Origin: Streptomyces radicis
GTDB taxonomy: Bacteria > Actinomycetota > Actinomycetes > Streptomycetales > Streptomycetaceae
Direction: 5' to 3'
NCBI RefSeq assembly: GCF_003626575.1
Contig: NZ_RBDY01000018.1
Location: forward strand, 1-64,000
DNA length: 64,000 nt
Positions 24,387 to 32,242 of this stretch are shown piece by piece (within the stretch, counting starts at the first letter, position 1; each line of letters opens with the position of its first letter). Under the pieces are notes generated by a model. It saw only the letters and a list, made by a program, of their open reading frames with translations. It made no database searches and was not told where the DNA came from. The position numbers and the translations under genes are program-made.

Positions 24387-24959
24387 CTCAAGGAGCGACC
24401 AGATCGCCAGGCCGAGCATGCAGAGCCCGCCGATGCGCTGCACGGTCCTCAACGGCACGCGCGAGGCGATGAAGCGGCCGACGAGCAGGGCGAGCGCCGA
24501 GACGCTCATCAACGCGGCGGCCGAGCCGATCGCGGTGGACAGCGCGCCGTTGGTGGCCGCGAGGTTGGCCGTGGTGATCTGGGTGAGGTCGCCCCACTCG
24601 CTGATGAACACGGCCGTGAACGCCGTCGCGAAGACGGGCGCGAAGCCCGTGACCGTCTTCCGCGCGCCCGCCTCCTCGTCCTCGTCGTCGTCCCCGCCGC
24701 GCAGCAGCAGGAACGCCCCGAGGCCGAAGAGCGCGGCCGAGACCAGCCGCACGCTCCAGTCGGGCAGCAGCCCGATGAGGCTGCCCGCGCCCACCGCGAT
24801 CGCGACATGGACGACGAACGCGGTCGACGTTCCGAACCACACGTAGAGCGGCCGCATCCGCGTGCCCATGGCGAGCGACGCGAACATCGTCTTGTCGGGC
24901 AGCTCGGCGAGGAAGATCAGTCCGAAGGCGGTGAGCACCGCAAGCAGGTCGATGGACAT
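24372..24959 (-). CDS. TMEM165/GDT1 family manganese (calcium) exporter
   Basis: A 195-residue membrane protein from ATG 24959 with six predicted helices. The two signature motifs of the family are visible: LAELPDKTMFASL in the first half and SEWGDLTQITTAN in the second, related to the consensus E-x-G-D-K/R-T/S. An acidic loop (GGDDDEDEEAG) separates the halves. The family exports Mn2+, and in some members Ca2+, in exchange for protons. A manganese-sensing yybP-ykoY riboswitch lies in its long leader, which supports Mn2+ efflux. Confidence 0.92.
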   Translation of the reverse strand: MSIDLLAVLTAFGLIFLAELPDKTMFASLAMGTRMRPLYVWFGTSTAFVVHVAIAVGAGSLIGLLPDWSVRLVSAALFGLGAFLLLRGGDDDEDEEAGARKTVTGFAPVFATAFTAVFISEWGDLTQITTANLAATNGALSTAIGSAAALMSVSALALLVGRFIASRVPLRTVQRIGGLCMLGLAIWSLLEVFVG

Positions 24960-25071
24960 GTCCGGGTGGCTTTCTGCGAGGGCCGGACCGCGCCGCCCGC
25001 TCACCCGCCATGCGCGGAGGGAGGACCACTCGGCCCGGCACGACGGTGCGCCCGCACATGGGCGCGGGCGC

Positions 25072-25200
25072 GTCATACCTGGCCGAAGGTCTCGTCCACC
25101 GCGGCCCGCACGGGCCACGGCCCGGCGGCCGGGTCCCCCGCCGAGGGCGGGGCACCAGCGTGTCGACCAGCCGGTATCGCGGGACTACTCCCCTTCGCGC
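25072..25200 (-). promoter_or_regulatory. yybP-ykoY manganese riboswitch
   Basis: Reading leftward the leader opens with AAGGGGAGTAGTCC and GCTGGTCGACAC, the 5' core of yybP-ykoY elements. After a GC-rich variable hairpin (GGGCCGTGGCCCG) it closes with GACGAGACCTTCGGCCAGGT ATGACGCG, the 3' core. It sits about 110 bases upstream of the TMEM165/GDT1 gene, the usual target. Binding of Mn2+ would turn the exporter on. Followed by a possible expression-platform hairpin (GCGCCCGCGCCCATGTGCGGGCG). Confidence 0.85.
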
Positions 25201-25252
25201 CACCGAGCATACCCGTCATACCGGACGACGACGAACCCGGGCGACGACGAAG

Positions 25253-25298
25253 CCGGGCCCTCCGCCCACCCCGGGAGCGGGGCGGGCGGAGGGCCCGG
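25253..25298. terminator. Strong terminator after the aquaglyceroporin gene
   Basis: A 21-base stem with one mismatch (25253-25273 with 25278-25298; core GGGCCCTCCGCCC / GGGCGGAGGGCCC) and a 4-base loop. It separates the aquaglyceroporin gene from the Mn-riboswitch transcript on the same strand. Confidence 0.8.
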
Positions 25299-25324
25299 CG
25301 GAAGGAGAAGGGAGAGGGGGAAGG

Positions 25325-26236
25325 TCAGCGGTTGGCCGTGGGGGGCTCCCCTGGACCCTCCTCGGCGGTCCCCGCGGTCCGCGCCCTGATGATCGGGCTG
25401 ATCAGCAGGTCGTACACCGCGACCCCCACCAGGCCGCCGATCAGCGGCCCGACGATGGGGATCCACCAGTAGAAGTCGAACCACTCGAACTTGCCGGGGA
25501 ACGCGAGATCACCCCAGCCGGCGAAGAACGTGAACAGCCGGGGCCCGAAGTCGCGGGCGGGGTTGATCGCGTAGCCCGCGTTGGTCCCGTAGGAGAGCGC
25601 GATGACGACGACGACCAGGCCGATCAGATACGGCGCGAGATTGGACAGCGGCGCGGTGTTGCGGTTGTCGAGCAGCGCGCAGATCAGCAGCAGGAGGATC
25701 GCGGTGCCCACGATCTGGTCGAAGAGCGGGCCCCACTTGGAGTCGCCCATGTACTCGGCGGGGAAGGTGGCGAAGATCGAGAACGTCGGCAGCGACACCT
25801 GCTTGCCGGTGTGTTCCTTGTCGTTGAAGTCGTTGATCGCCCAGCGGTACGACGCGTAGATGAGGGCCGCGGCGGTGAACGCCCCGATGATCTGGGCGAG
25901 CCAGTAGGCCGGGATCTTCTGCCAGGGGAACTGGCGCCTGGCCGCGAGGGCCAGGGTCACCGCGGGGTTGAGGTGCGCGCCGCTGATGCCACCGGCCACA
26001 TAGATGCCGAAGACCACGCCGAGACCCCAACCCCAGGCGATGATCAGCCAGTTCGCGGCCGTGAAGTCGCCCGGCTGCCGACCCGAGCCCGGCAGGCCGA
26101 CGACGGCGACCGCCACCGACCCGATGCCGAGCAGCACCAGGACGAACGTTCCCAGGAATTCGGCGACCATCTCGCCGGAGAGCCCCATCGGGTAGCCGCG
26201 TCGGCGTGACGCGGGCGGTGCACTGCGGTCGGCCAT
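25325..26236 (-). CDS. Aquaglyceroporin (MIP/GlpF family)
   Basis: A 303-residue membrane channel; ATG 26236 follows GGAGGGG. Six membrane helices and both half-helix NPA motifs are present: SGAHLNPAVTLAL and GYAINPARDFGPRLF. The Asp after the second NPAR is the mark of glycerol-conducting members. An insertion of about 35 residues in the middle (FNDKEHTGKQVSLPTFS) is also typical of GlpF. The N-terminus before MGLSGEMVAEFLG is a short basic extension. It is a single-gene unit; no glycerol kinase or dehydrogenase is nearby, so other small polyols are possible substrates. Confidence 0.93.
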   Translation of the reverse strand: MADRSAPPASRRRGYPMGLSGEMVAEFLGTFVLVLLGIGSVAVAVVGLPGSGRQPGDFTAANWLIIAWGWGLGVVFGIYVAGGISGAHLNPAVTLALAARRQFPWQKIPAYWLAQIIGAFTAAALIYASYRWAINDFNDKEHTGKQVSLPTFSIFATFPAEYMGDSKWGPLFDQIVGTAILLLLICALLDNRNTAPLSNLAPYLIGLVVVVIALSYGTNAGYAINPARDFGPRLFTFFAGWGDLAFPGKFEWFDFYWWIPIVGPLIGGLVGVAVYDLLISPIIRARTAGTAEEGPGEPPTANR

Positions 26237-26308
26237 CGGCCCCTCCTTGCTCGGGTTCCTGCGCAAGGTAAGCAAGGGGCCGCCCGCCGTACGGTGCGTG
26301 ACGCCGCG

Positions 26309-26470
26309 TCACGCCGTTTTCCCACCCGATGGCGCAACCCGGGTGCGGGACGCCGCCGGTCGGCCGGGGACGCGCCCGTCCACGGGCGGCGTCGGCACCG
26401 TCACCCCGACCGTCCCGGGGTACTTGAGGCCGCTTCCGGTGTCGAGCACCACGACGTTCGAGGGGAACGC
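26309..26470 (-). pseudogene. Probable C-terminal remnant of threonine synthase
   Basis: The reverse frame gives AFPSNVVVLDTGSGLKYPG and then unrelated Arg/Pro-rich residues to a stop at 26309. The TGSGLK text near the C-terminus is typical of threonine synthases and related PLP enzymes. Nothing else of the enzyme remains; the oxidoreductase gene stop lies just upstream at 26487. Short, so the identity is tentative. Confidence 0.45.
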
Positions 26471-26486
26471 GCCGGATCGGCCGCCG

Positions 26487-27953
26487 TCAAGCGGTGTCCG
26501 GATCCGGAAAGTCCGGCGGATCCGGCGGCTCGGGCAGCGCGGCCAGCTCGCCCAGGGTGACCGGGGCGGCCAACGGGCGCTTCCCCAGCGCCCGCAGGTC
26601 CTCCGCCGTGACCGCCCGACCGGCGCCCGCGGCCAGCAGCGCCGCGGTCGCGAACCCGCACACCCGCCCCTGGCACCAGCCCATCCCCGGCCTGGCCAGC
26701 AGCTTCGCGGTCCGGGGGTCCCCCGCGCCCAGGTCCTCGCGCGCCCGCTCGACCGCGCCCACGGTGACCTCTTCGCAGCGGCACAGCACCGTCGCCTCGG
26801 TCAGCCACTCCGTCCACCGCTCCGGCACGGGATGGGCCGCGTGCATCGCTTCCGCGAACCGTTCCGCCCGCGCGATCCTGGCCGCGAGCCGCCTGCCGCG
26901 CTTCGTGGGCGCGGGGCGGCCCGCGTCCACCGCGGCGGTGAGACCGGCCAGCTCGCCCTCGGCCACGGCCTTGGCCGCGCCGCCCACGCCCGTCGCCTCG
27001 CCCGCCACATAGACGCCGGGCACCGTGGCCCGCCGCGCCCGGTCGACCGTCGCGACGAGCGAGCCGTCGGCGCCGCGTTCGGTCCCCGCGCCCAGCGCGA
27101 CGACCAGCTCGAGCGAGGGCGTGAAACCCCAGCCGAACGCCACCAGGTCCACCGCGAGGCGCCGCGTGCGGCCCGGCACCACGCGGCCCGAGCCGTCCAC
27201 GCGCTCGACGGTGACGGCGGTGACCTCGTCGCCGCCGTGCACGCGCGTGACCGCGCTGCGCGTGAGGTAGGGGACGCGGTGCCGCAGCAGCGCCGCGGCG
27301 TAGCCCGCGCCCTCGACGGCCTTGCCCGGGACGGCCGCCGCGCCCAGCGGGCGGCGCAGCCAGTCCGCCGGACGGGCCGCCTCGACCACGGCCGCCACCT
27401 CGGCGCCCGCCGCGGCGAGGCCCGTGGCGACCGGCAGCAGGAACGGGCCCGTCCCGGCCACCACGGCGCGGCGGCCCGCCACCGTGCCCGAGCCCTTGAG
27501 CAGCGCCTGAACGCCGCCCGCCGCCATCACCCCGGGCAACGTCCAGCCTGGCACCGGAAGTTGGCGGTCGTAGCCGCCCGTGCACAGCGCGATGGCGCGG
27601 GCCCGCACGGCGGGTGTCACCTCGTCCGTCGCGCCGTCGAACGCCGGGGTGAGACGCAGCGTGAACGGCGCGTCACCGGCCCGGTCCACGGCCCACACCT
27701 GGTGCAGCGGCAGGTGCCGCACCCGGGTCCCCGCCGTCAGGCGGCGCAGCCGCGAGCGCAGGGAGGCGAATGTCTCCCAGTCGTGGTGGCCCGCGCCGTC
27801 GGCGCCCTCGGCGTGCCGCCAGAACTGCCCGCCCGGCCTGGGCCCGGCGTCCACGAGCGCCACCCTGAGCCCGGACTCGCCCGCGGCGACGGCCGCGGCG
27901 AGCCCGGCGGGCCCCGCCCCGACGACGGCCAGGTCGAACGGCCGCTCGTTCAT
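26487..27953 (-). CDS. D-hydroxyproline dehydrogenase subunit, FAD/NAD(P)-binding with BFD-like domain (HcnB type)
   Basis: A 488-residue flavoprotein from ATG 27953. Residues 5-35 are the FAD Rossmann (VVGAGPAGLAAAVAAGESG); a second nucleotide fold is at about 140-170 (AVVAGTGPFLLPVATGLAAAG); GVYVAGEATGVGG is the late FAD motif. The C-terminal 90 residues have four cysteines, CRCEEVT and WCQGRVCG, of a BFD-like [2Fe-2S] domain. This is the large subunit of the three-part amino-acid dehydrogenases (hydrogen cyanide synthase/D-hydroxyproline dehydrogenase family). Overlap of four bases with the [2Fe-2S] gene and the neighbouring 4-hydroxyproline epimerase fix the probable substrate as cis-4-hydroxy-D-proline. 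Confidence 0.88.
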   Translation of the reverse strand: MNERPFDLAVVGAGPAGLAAAVAAGESGLRVALVDAGPRPGGQFWRHAEGADGAGHHDWETFASLRSRLRRLTAGTRVRHLPLHQVWAVDRAGDAPFTLRLTPAFDGATDEVTPAVRARAIALCTGGYDRQLPVPGWTLPGVMAAGGVQALLKGSGTVAGRRAVVAGTGPFLLPVATGLAAAGAEVAAVVEAARPADWLRRPLGAAAVPGKAVEGAGYAAALLRHRVPYLTRSAVTRVHGGDEVTAVTVERVDGSGRVVPGRTRRLAVDLVAFGWGFTPSLELVVALGAGTERGADGSLVATVDRARRATVPGVYVAGEATGVGGAAKAVAEGELAGLTAAVDAGRPAPTKRGRRLAARIARAERFAEAMHAAHPVPERWTEWLTEATVLCRCEEVTVGAVERAREDLGAGDPRTAKLLARPGMGWCQGRVCGFATAALLAAGAGRAVTAEDLRALGKRPLAAPVTLGELAALPEPPDPPDFPDPDTA

Positions 27954-28255
27954 GAGGCGTTCCCCTCATCCGCGCCGGAGGGCCGGGGCAGCGGGGGAGG
28001 GGCGCCGGTGAGCGCCATGCCTTCGGCGGCGGGGACCAGACAGGCGCGCTGCGCGGGACGCCCGTCCACGGTGATCAGGCAGTCGTAGCAGACGCCGATG
28101 CCGCAGAAGAGGCCGCGGGGCGCGCCCTCGCCGCGCGTGGCGCGCCACGCCCTGATGCCCGCGTCGGTGAGCGCGGCGGCGACGCTCTGGCCGGGGCGCG
28201 CGGTGAGCGGGCGGCCTTCGAACGTCAGGGTGAACGTGGGCAGTTCGGCGGTCAT
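27950..28255 (-). CDS. [2Fe-2S] subunit of the D-hydroxyproline dehydrogenase (HcnA type)
   Basis: A 101-residue protein from ATG 28255, in a four-base overlap with the gene before and after. It has the fold of a small plant-type ferredoxin, with cysteines in LFCGIGVCYDCLITV and a fourth in AQRACLVPA. HcnA-like subunits pass electrons from the flavin of the HcnC-type subunit to the partner subunit. The gene order (FAD oxidoreductase, [2Fe-2S], FAD/BFD) is that of known D-hydroxyproline dehydrogenases. Confidence 0.9.
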   Translation of the reverse strand: MTAELPTFTLTFEGRPLTARPGQSVAAALTDAGIRAWRATRGEGAPRGLFCGIGVCYDCLITVDGRPAQRACLVPAAEGMALTGAPPPLPRPSGADEGNAS

Positions 28256-29412
28256 GGCGCGGGGTCTCCCTCGTCGAAGCGCTCGGGGGCGAAGGGCGCG
28301 AGGCCGAGCGCGGGTGTGGCGCCGGTGAGCGCCTGGGCGAGCAGCAGGCCCGTTCCCGCGGCGAGCCCGATGCCCGCGCCCTCGTGGCCGCCGGCGTGCC
28401 ACAGCCCGGGGGCGCGGGGGTCGGGCCCGATGACCGGCAGGTGGTCGGGGCAGTACGGGCGGAACCCGTGGTAGGCGCGCAGAGCCCTGACGCCCGCGAG
28501 CGCGGGGAACAGCGCGACGGCGTTCGCCGCGAGCCGCTTCAGCGCGGGCAGCGAAAGGGAGCCGTCGAAGCCCACGCGCTCCCGGCTCGACCCGATGAGG
28601 ACCGTGCCCGACTCGGTGCTCTCCACCACGGGCGAGGTCTGCAACGCCGCGTCCGCGCTCGCCACGTCCCCGACATACTCGGCGGCGTACACCTTGTGGC
28701 GCACGGTCGGCGGCAGCGGCTCGGTGACCAGCACGAAGCCGCGCCTGGGCAGCACGGGAAGGCGCACCCCGGCCAGCTCGGCGACCGAACCGGCCCATGG
28801 GCCCGCGGCGTTGACGACGTTCCCCGCGGGGATGTCGCCCCGGTCGGTGCGCACGCCGGTGACCCGGTCGCCGTCGCGCAGCAGCCCGGTGACCTCGACG
28901 CCCGTGCGGACCTCGGCGCCGCCATCGCGCGCGAGCCGCAGCAGGTGCGCGACCGCGAGCATGGGCTGGACCTGGGCGTCGCCGGGGTAGAACGCGCCGC
29001 CGCGCAGCCCTGGCGCCAGCTGCGGCTCGTACGCGGGCAGCTCGTCGGCGCCCACGTCCACCGCGTCGACGCCCGCGGCCCGCTGCCGCCGCGTCAGCTC
29101 GGCCAGCCCCGCCGCGCTCGCGTCGGTGGCGGCCACGACGAGCCCGCCCTTCTCGTCGAACTCCCACAGACCGGCGTGCTCGCCCAGGTCCTCGCGCCAC
29201 ACGCGTCGCGACAGCAGCGCCAGGTCGAGCTCGGGCCCAGGCTCCTTGTCGGAGACCAGGAGGTTGCCCTCGCCCCGGCCCGAGGTGCCGCCCGCGAGCG
29301 GCCCTCGGTCGAGCACGGTGACCCGCAGCCCGGCCCGCGTGGCGAACCAGGCGCCCGCCGCCCCGATGATCCCGGCGCCGATCACCACGACATCGGGGCC
29401 GCGGCCGCTCAT
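28252..29412 (-). CDS. FAD-dependent D-amino-acid oxidoreductase, catalytic subunit of D-hydroxyproline dehydrogenase (HcnC type)
   Basis: A 386-residue DAO-family flavoprotein; ATG 29412 starts directly before the FAD fold VVVIGAGIIGAAGAWFATRAG. Other motifs are LAGGTSGRGEGNLLVSDK, VVNAAGPWAG, and the late GLWHAGGHEGAGIGLAAGTG. The His-Glu-Gly-Ala-Gly text is common in HcnC/OoxB-like subunits. It probably oxidises cis-4-hydroxy-D-proline to 1-pyrroline-4-hydroxy-2-carboxylate. Overlap with the GntR gene upstream and [2Fe-2S] gene downstream makes it part of a five- to six-gene operon. Confidence 0.9.
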   Translation of the reverse strand: MSGRGPDVVVIGAGIIGAAGAWFATRAGLRVTVLDRGPLAGGTSGRGEGNLLVSDKEPGPELDLALLSRRVWREDLGEHAGLWEFDEKGGLVVAATDASAAGLAELTRRQRAAGVDAVDVGADELPAYEPQLAPGLRGGAFYPGDAQVQPMLAVAHLLRLARDGGAEVRTGVEVTGLLRDGDRVTGVRTDRGDIPAGNVVNAAGPWAGSVAELAGVRLPVLPRRGFVLVTEPLPPTVRHKVYAAEYVGDVASADAALQTSPVVESTESGTVLIGSSRERVGFDGSLSLPALKRLAANAVALFPALAGVRALRAYHGFRPYCPDHLPVIGPDPRAPGLWHAGGHEGAGIGLAAGTGLLLAQALTGATPALGLAPFAPERFDEGDPAP

Positions 29413-30119
29413 GGCGCCCCTGCCCCCTCGGCGCCGCCCCCGGCGAGCGCCTCCTCGTGGGCGCCCGCCCACTTGCCGCGGACATGGCCGATGTGGCGGT
29501 TCATCAGCGCGAACGCGCCCCGCTCGTCGCCGTCCCTGATCAGGTCCATCAGCACCAGGTGCTCCTCGGCCGACTCCCGCAGCTCGCCCGTCTCGGCCAG
29601 CGCGGCCAGGCCCAGCAGCCTGGTGCCCGAGCGCAGCCGCGAAATGGTCTCCACCAGGCGGGGGTTGCCGCTGTAGCCGAGCAGCTCCAGGTGGAAGAGC
29701 CGGTCGGCCTCGGTGTAGCGGACCAGGTCCTTGCGTTCGGCGAAGTCCACGATCTCGTCGGCCATGCGCCGCAGCCTGGGCAGGTCGCCGCGCGGCACGA
29801 GGGGCACCACGCGGCGGATGGTGGGCGGCTCGATCAGCAGCCGCAGCTCGGTGATGTGGTCCAGGTCCGCCTCGGAGACCTCGGTGACCCGGAAGCCCTT
29901 GTTGGGCACGGACGTGACCATGCCCTCCCGCACCAGGTCGAGCATGGCCTCGCGGACCGGCGTCGCCGAGACGCCGAAGCGCGCGCTGAGCGCGGGCGCG
30001 GAGTACACCACGCCGGGCTCCATCTCCCCCGAGATGATGGCCGCCCGCAGCGCGTGCGCCACGGTCTCGCGCAGGCTCTCCCGCTTGGTCAGCAGCGTGA
30101 AGTTGGATGAAGAGGTCAT
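29409..30119 (-). CDS. GntR family (FadR subgroup) regulator of hydroxyproline catabolism
   Basis: A 236-residue protein from ATG 30119. The N-terminal winged helix (about 12-78) reads LRETVAHALRAAIISGEMEPG, LSARFGVSATPVREAMLDL and GFRVTEV. The all-helical FCD domain has its metal-binding Asp/His residues in EADRLFHLELL, HLVLMDLI and MNRHIGHV. GntR/FCD regulators commonly repress hydroxyproline operons and are released by a pathway intermediate. The palindrome ATGTGACAT and its mirror in the divergent interval at 32119-32205 are good candidate sites for it. Confidence 0.9.
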   Translation of the reverse strand: MTSSSNFTLLTKRESLRETVAHALRAAIISGEMEPGVVYSAPALSARFGVSATPVREAMLDLVREGMVTSVPNKGFRVTEVSEADLDHITELRLLIEPPTIRRVVPLVPRGDLPRLRRMADEIVDFAERKDLVRYTEADRLFHLELLGYSGNPRLVETISRLRSGTRLLGLAALAETGELRESAEEHLVLMDLIRDGDERGAFALMNRHIGHVRGKWAGAHEEALAGGGAEGAGAP

Positions 30120-30163
30120 AACGTCCTTCTGGCGTCCCCGAAGGGCGGCGCGGCGTGCGCCGC

Positions 30164-31165
30164 CTACAGCAGGAATCCTCCCGGGAACGGGTCGGTGGGG
30201 TCGAGGTGGTACTGCGCCGTGCCGGTGATCCAGGCCCGCCCCGTGATGGTGGGCACCACCGCGGGCAGCCCCGCCACGGTCGTCTCCTCGATCAGCCGCC
30301 CCGTGAAACGGCTGCCGATGAACGACTCGTTGACGAAGTCCTGGCCGAGTCCGAGCCGTCCACGCGCGTGCAGCTGTGCCATCCGGGCGCTCGTGCCGGT
30401 GCCGCAGGGTGAGCGGTCGAACCAGCCGGGGTGGATCGCCATCGCGTGCCGTGAGTGGGCGGCGGTCGAGCCCGGCGCCTCCAGGTAGACATGGTGGCAC
30501 CCGGTGATGTCGGGGCGCTCCGGATGGACGGGCGGGTCCTGGGCGTTGATGGCGTCCATCAGGGACAGACCGGCGTCGAGCAGCGCGTTCTTCGCCGCGC
30601 GGTCGAAGGGGAGGCCGAGCCGCTCCAGGCTGGTGATCGCGTAGAAGTTCCCGCCGAACGCCAGGTCGTAGGTCACCTCGCCGAACCCCGGGACCGTCAC
30701 GCGCCGGTCGAGGCCGAAGGAGAACGACGGCACGTTGCGGATCGTCACCGAGCGCGCCGCGCCGTCCTCCACGGCCACCTCGGCGACCACGAGCCCCGCG
30801 GGCACGTCGAGCCTGATGGTGGTCACCGGCTCGGTCACCTCGACCATGCCGGTCTCCACCAGCACCGTGGCCACGCCGATCGCGCCATGGCCGCACATCG
30901 GCAGCAGCCCGGAGACCTCGATGAACAGCACGCCCACGTCGGCGTCGGGGCGGGTGGGCGGCTGGAGGATCGCCCCGCTCATGGCGGCGTGCCCGCGCGG
31001 CTCGTACATCAACAGGGTGCGCAGCGCGTCGTTGTCGTCGATGAACCGCTGCCGCCGCTCGGCCATGGTGGCGCCGGGGAGCGTGCCCACGCCGCCGGTC
31101 ACCACGCGGGTGGGCATGCCCTCCGTGTGGCTCTCGACGGTGTGCAGGACGCGGCGCGAGCGCAT
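30164..31165 (-). CDS. 4-hydroxyproline 2-epimerase (proline racemase family)
   Basis: A 333-residue protein from ATG 31165, overlapping the stop of the gene before it. The two catalytic thiols of epimerases are present: Cys91 in LPMCGHGAIG and Cys254 in DRSPCGTGTSARMA. HTVESHTEGMPTRVV and the Asp250 before the second thiol are as in 4-hydroxyproline epimerases; trans-3-hydroxyproline dehydratases lack one Cys. The enzyme inverts trans-4-hydroxy-L-proline at C2 to cis-4-hydroxy-D-proline, the substrate of the downstream dehydrogenase. Confidence 0.93.
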   Translation of the reverse strand: MRSRRVLHTVESHTEGMPTRVVTGGVGTLPGATMAERRQRFIDDNDALRTLLMYEPRGHAAMSGAILQPPTRPDADVGVLFIEVSGLLPMCGHGAIGVATVLVETGMVEVTEPVTTIRLDVPAGLVVAEVAVEDGAARSVTIRNVPSFSFGLDRRVTVPGFGEVTYDLAFGGNFYAITSLERLGLPFDRAAKNALLDAGLSLMDAINAQDPPVHPERPDITGCHHVYLEAPGSTAAHSRHAMAIHPGWFDRSPCGTGTSARMAQLHARGRLGLGQDFVNESFIGSRFTGRLIEETTVAGLPAVVPTITGRAWITGTAQYHLDPTDPFPGGFLL

Positions 31166-32073
31166 CAGCGGTGTCCGGCGGCCAGCGCGGCCTCGGTCGC
31201 GGCCCGCACCGCGGCGGCGGACTCGGGCGGCAGCGGCGAGCGCGGCGGGCGGCACACCCCGCCCTTGCGGCCCGCCAGCTCCATCGAGAGCTTGATGGCC
31301 TGGACGAACTCCGGCTTGGAGTCCCAGCGCAGCAGCGGGTGCAGGGCGCGGTAGAGGGGCAGGGCGGCGGCGATGTCGGCCGGGTCGTCCGACGTGGCCA
31401 GCCGGTACAGCTCGACGGTGGCCTCGGGCAGGGCGTTGGGGTAGCCCGCGATCCAGCCGACGGCCCCGGCGAGCGCCAGCTCGAGCAGCACGTCGTCGGC
31501 GCCGATCAACAGGTCGAGCCCGGGCGCCAGTTCGTGGATCTGATAGGGCCTGCGGACGTCGCCGCTGAACTCCTTGACCGCCACCACGAGGCCCTCGGCG
31601 TGGAGTTCGGCGAGCAGCTCGGGGGTGAGGTCGACGCGGGTGTCGTAGGGGTTGTTGTAGGCGACCACGGGGATGCCGACCTTGGCGGCCTCGCGGTAGT
31701 GGGCGATCACCGTGCGGTCGTCCGCGCGGTAGGAGTTGGGCGGGAGCAGCAGGACCGACGACGCTCCCGCCTCCGCCGCCTGCTCGATCCAGCGGCGGGA
31801 CTGGAGCGCGCCGTAGGCCGCGACGCCCGGCATCACGCCGAAGCCCTCGGGCGCGGCGGCGACGGCGGTCTCGACCACGCGGGAGCGCTCCTCGTCGCTG
31901 AGGCTCTGGTACTCGCCGAGCGAGCCGTTGGGGCAGACGCCGTCGCACCCTTGTGCGGCAAGCCAGGAAACGTGCTCGGCGAAGCCGTCCCAGTCGACGG
32001 CGTATCCCTCGTCCGAGAAGGGCAGCGCGGTGGCCACATGGACGCCGTGCCAGGGCTGCTTAGCAGCGGTCAT
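31165..32073 (-). CDS. DapA-like deaminase (1-pyrroline-4-hydroxy-2-carboxylate deaminase)
   Basis: A 302-residue TIM barrel of the dihydrodipicolinate synthase/N-acetylneuraminate lyase family from ATG 32073. Features are CDGVCPNGSLGEYQSLSDEER, VVAYNNPYDTRV with the conserved Tyr, the Schiff-base Lys in VVAVKEFSGD, and VGWIAGYPNA. In hydroxyproline operons this paralogue deaminates and dehydrates 1-pyrroline-4-hydroxy-2-carboxylate to 2-oxoglutarate semialdehyde. It is the first gene of the leftward operon. A 2-oxoglutarate-semialdehyde dehydrogenase, the last step, is not in the window. Confidence 0.88.
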   Translation of the reverse strand: MTAAKQPWHGVHVATALPFSDEGYAVDWDGFAEHVSWLAAQGCDGVCPNGSLGEYQSLSDEERSRVVETAVAAAPEGFGVMPGVAAYGALQSRRWIEQAAEAGASSVLLLPPNSYRADDRTVIAHYREAAKVGIPVVAYNNPYDTRVDLTPELLAELHAEGLVVAVKEFSGDVRRPYQIHELAPGLDLLIGADDVLLELALAGAVGWIAGYPNALPEATVELYRLATSDDPADIAAALPLYRALHPLLRWDSKPEFVQAIKLSMELAGRKGGVCRPPRSPLPPESAAAVRAATEAALAAGHR

Positions 32074-32118
32074 GAGAGAACTCCTCGTAGCTCGTGCGAT
32101 TCTGTTCCTATCAGTAAA

Positions 32119-32205
32119 ATGTCACATTGCATAGTCGGTGGCCGACTGTTTCGGGCCGGAAAAATCCTGCCAGGATTCATTGCTCCGGCATGCGACATGT
32201 GACAT
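32119..32205. promoter_or_regulatory. Divergent control region with mirrored ATGTCACAT / ATGTGACAT boxes
   Basis: ATGTCACAT at 32119-32127 and its exact reverse complement ATGTGACAT at 32197-32205 lie 69 bases apart in the 169-base interval between the hydroxyproline operon and the ABC-hydantoinase operon. Each box is close to one of the two starts. The interval is clearly richer in A/T than its surroundings. Such ATGTNACAT-like boxes are in the style of FadR-group GntR operators, and a GntR gene is in the leftward operon, so joint control of both operons is likely. Confidence 0.6.
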
Positions 32206-32242
32206 GTTACTGCCTCAACACCTAGCCGCCGGGAGGGCGACG

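Noticed and set aside
24069..25472. Long + strand frame across the GDT1 gene and riboswitch
   Set aside because: Covers a clear riboswitch and a membrane protein on the other strand; Glu/Arg/Gly-rich shadow sequence.
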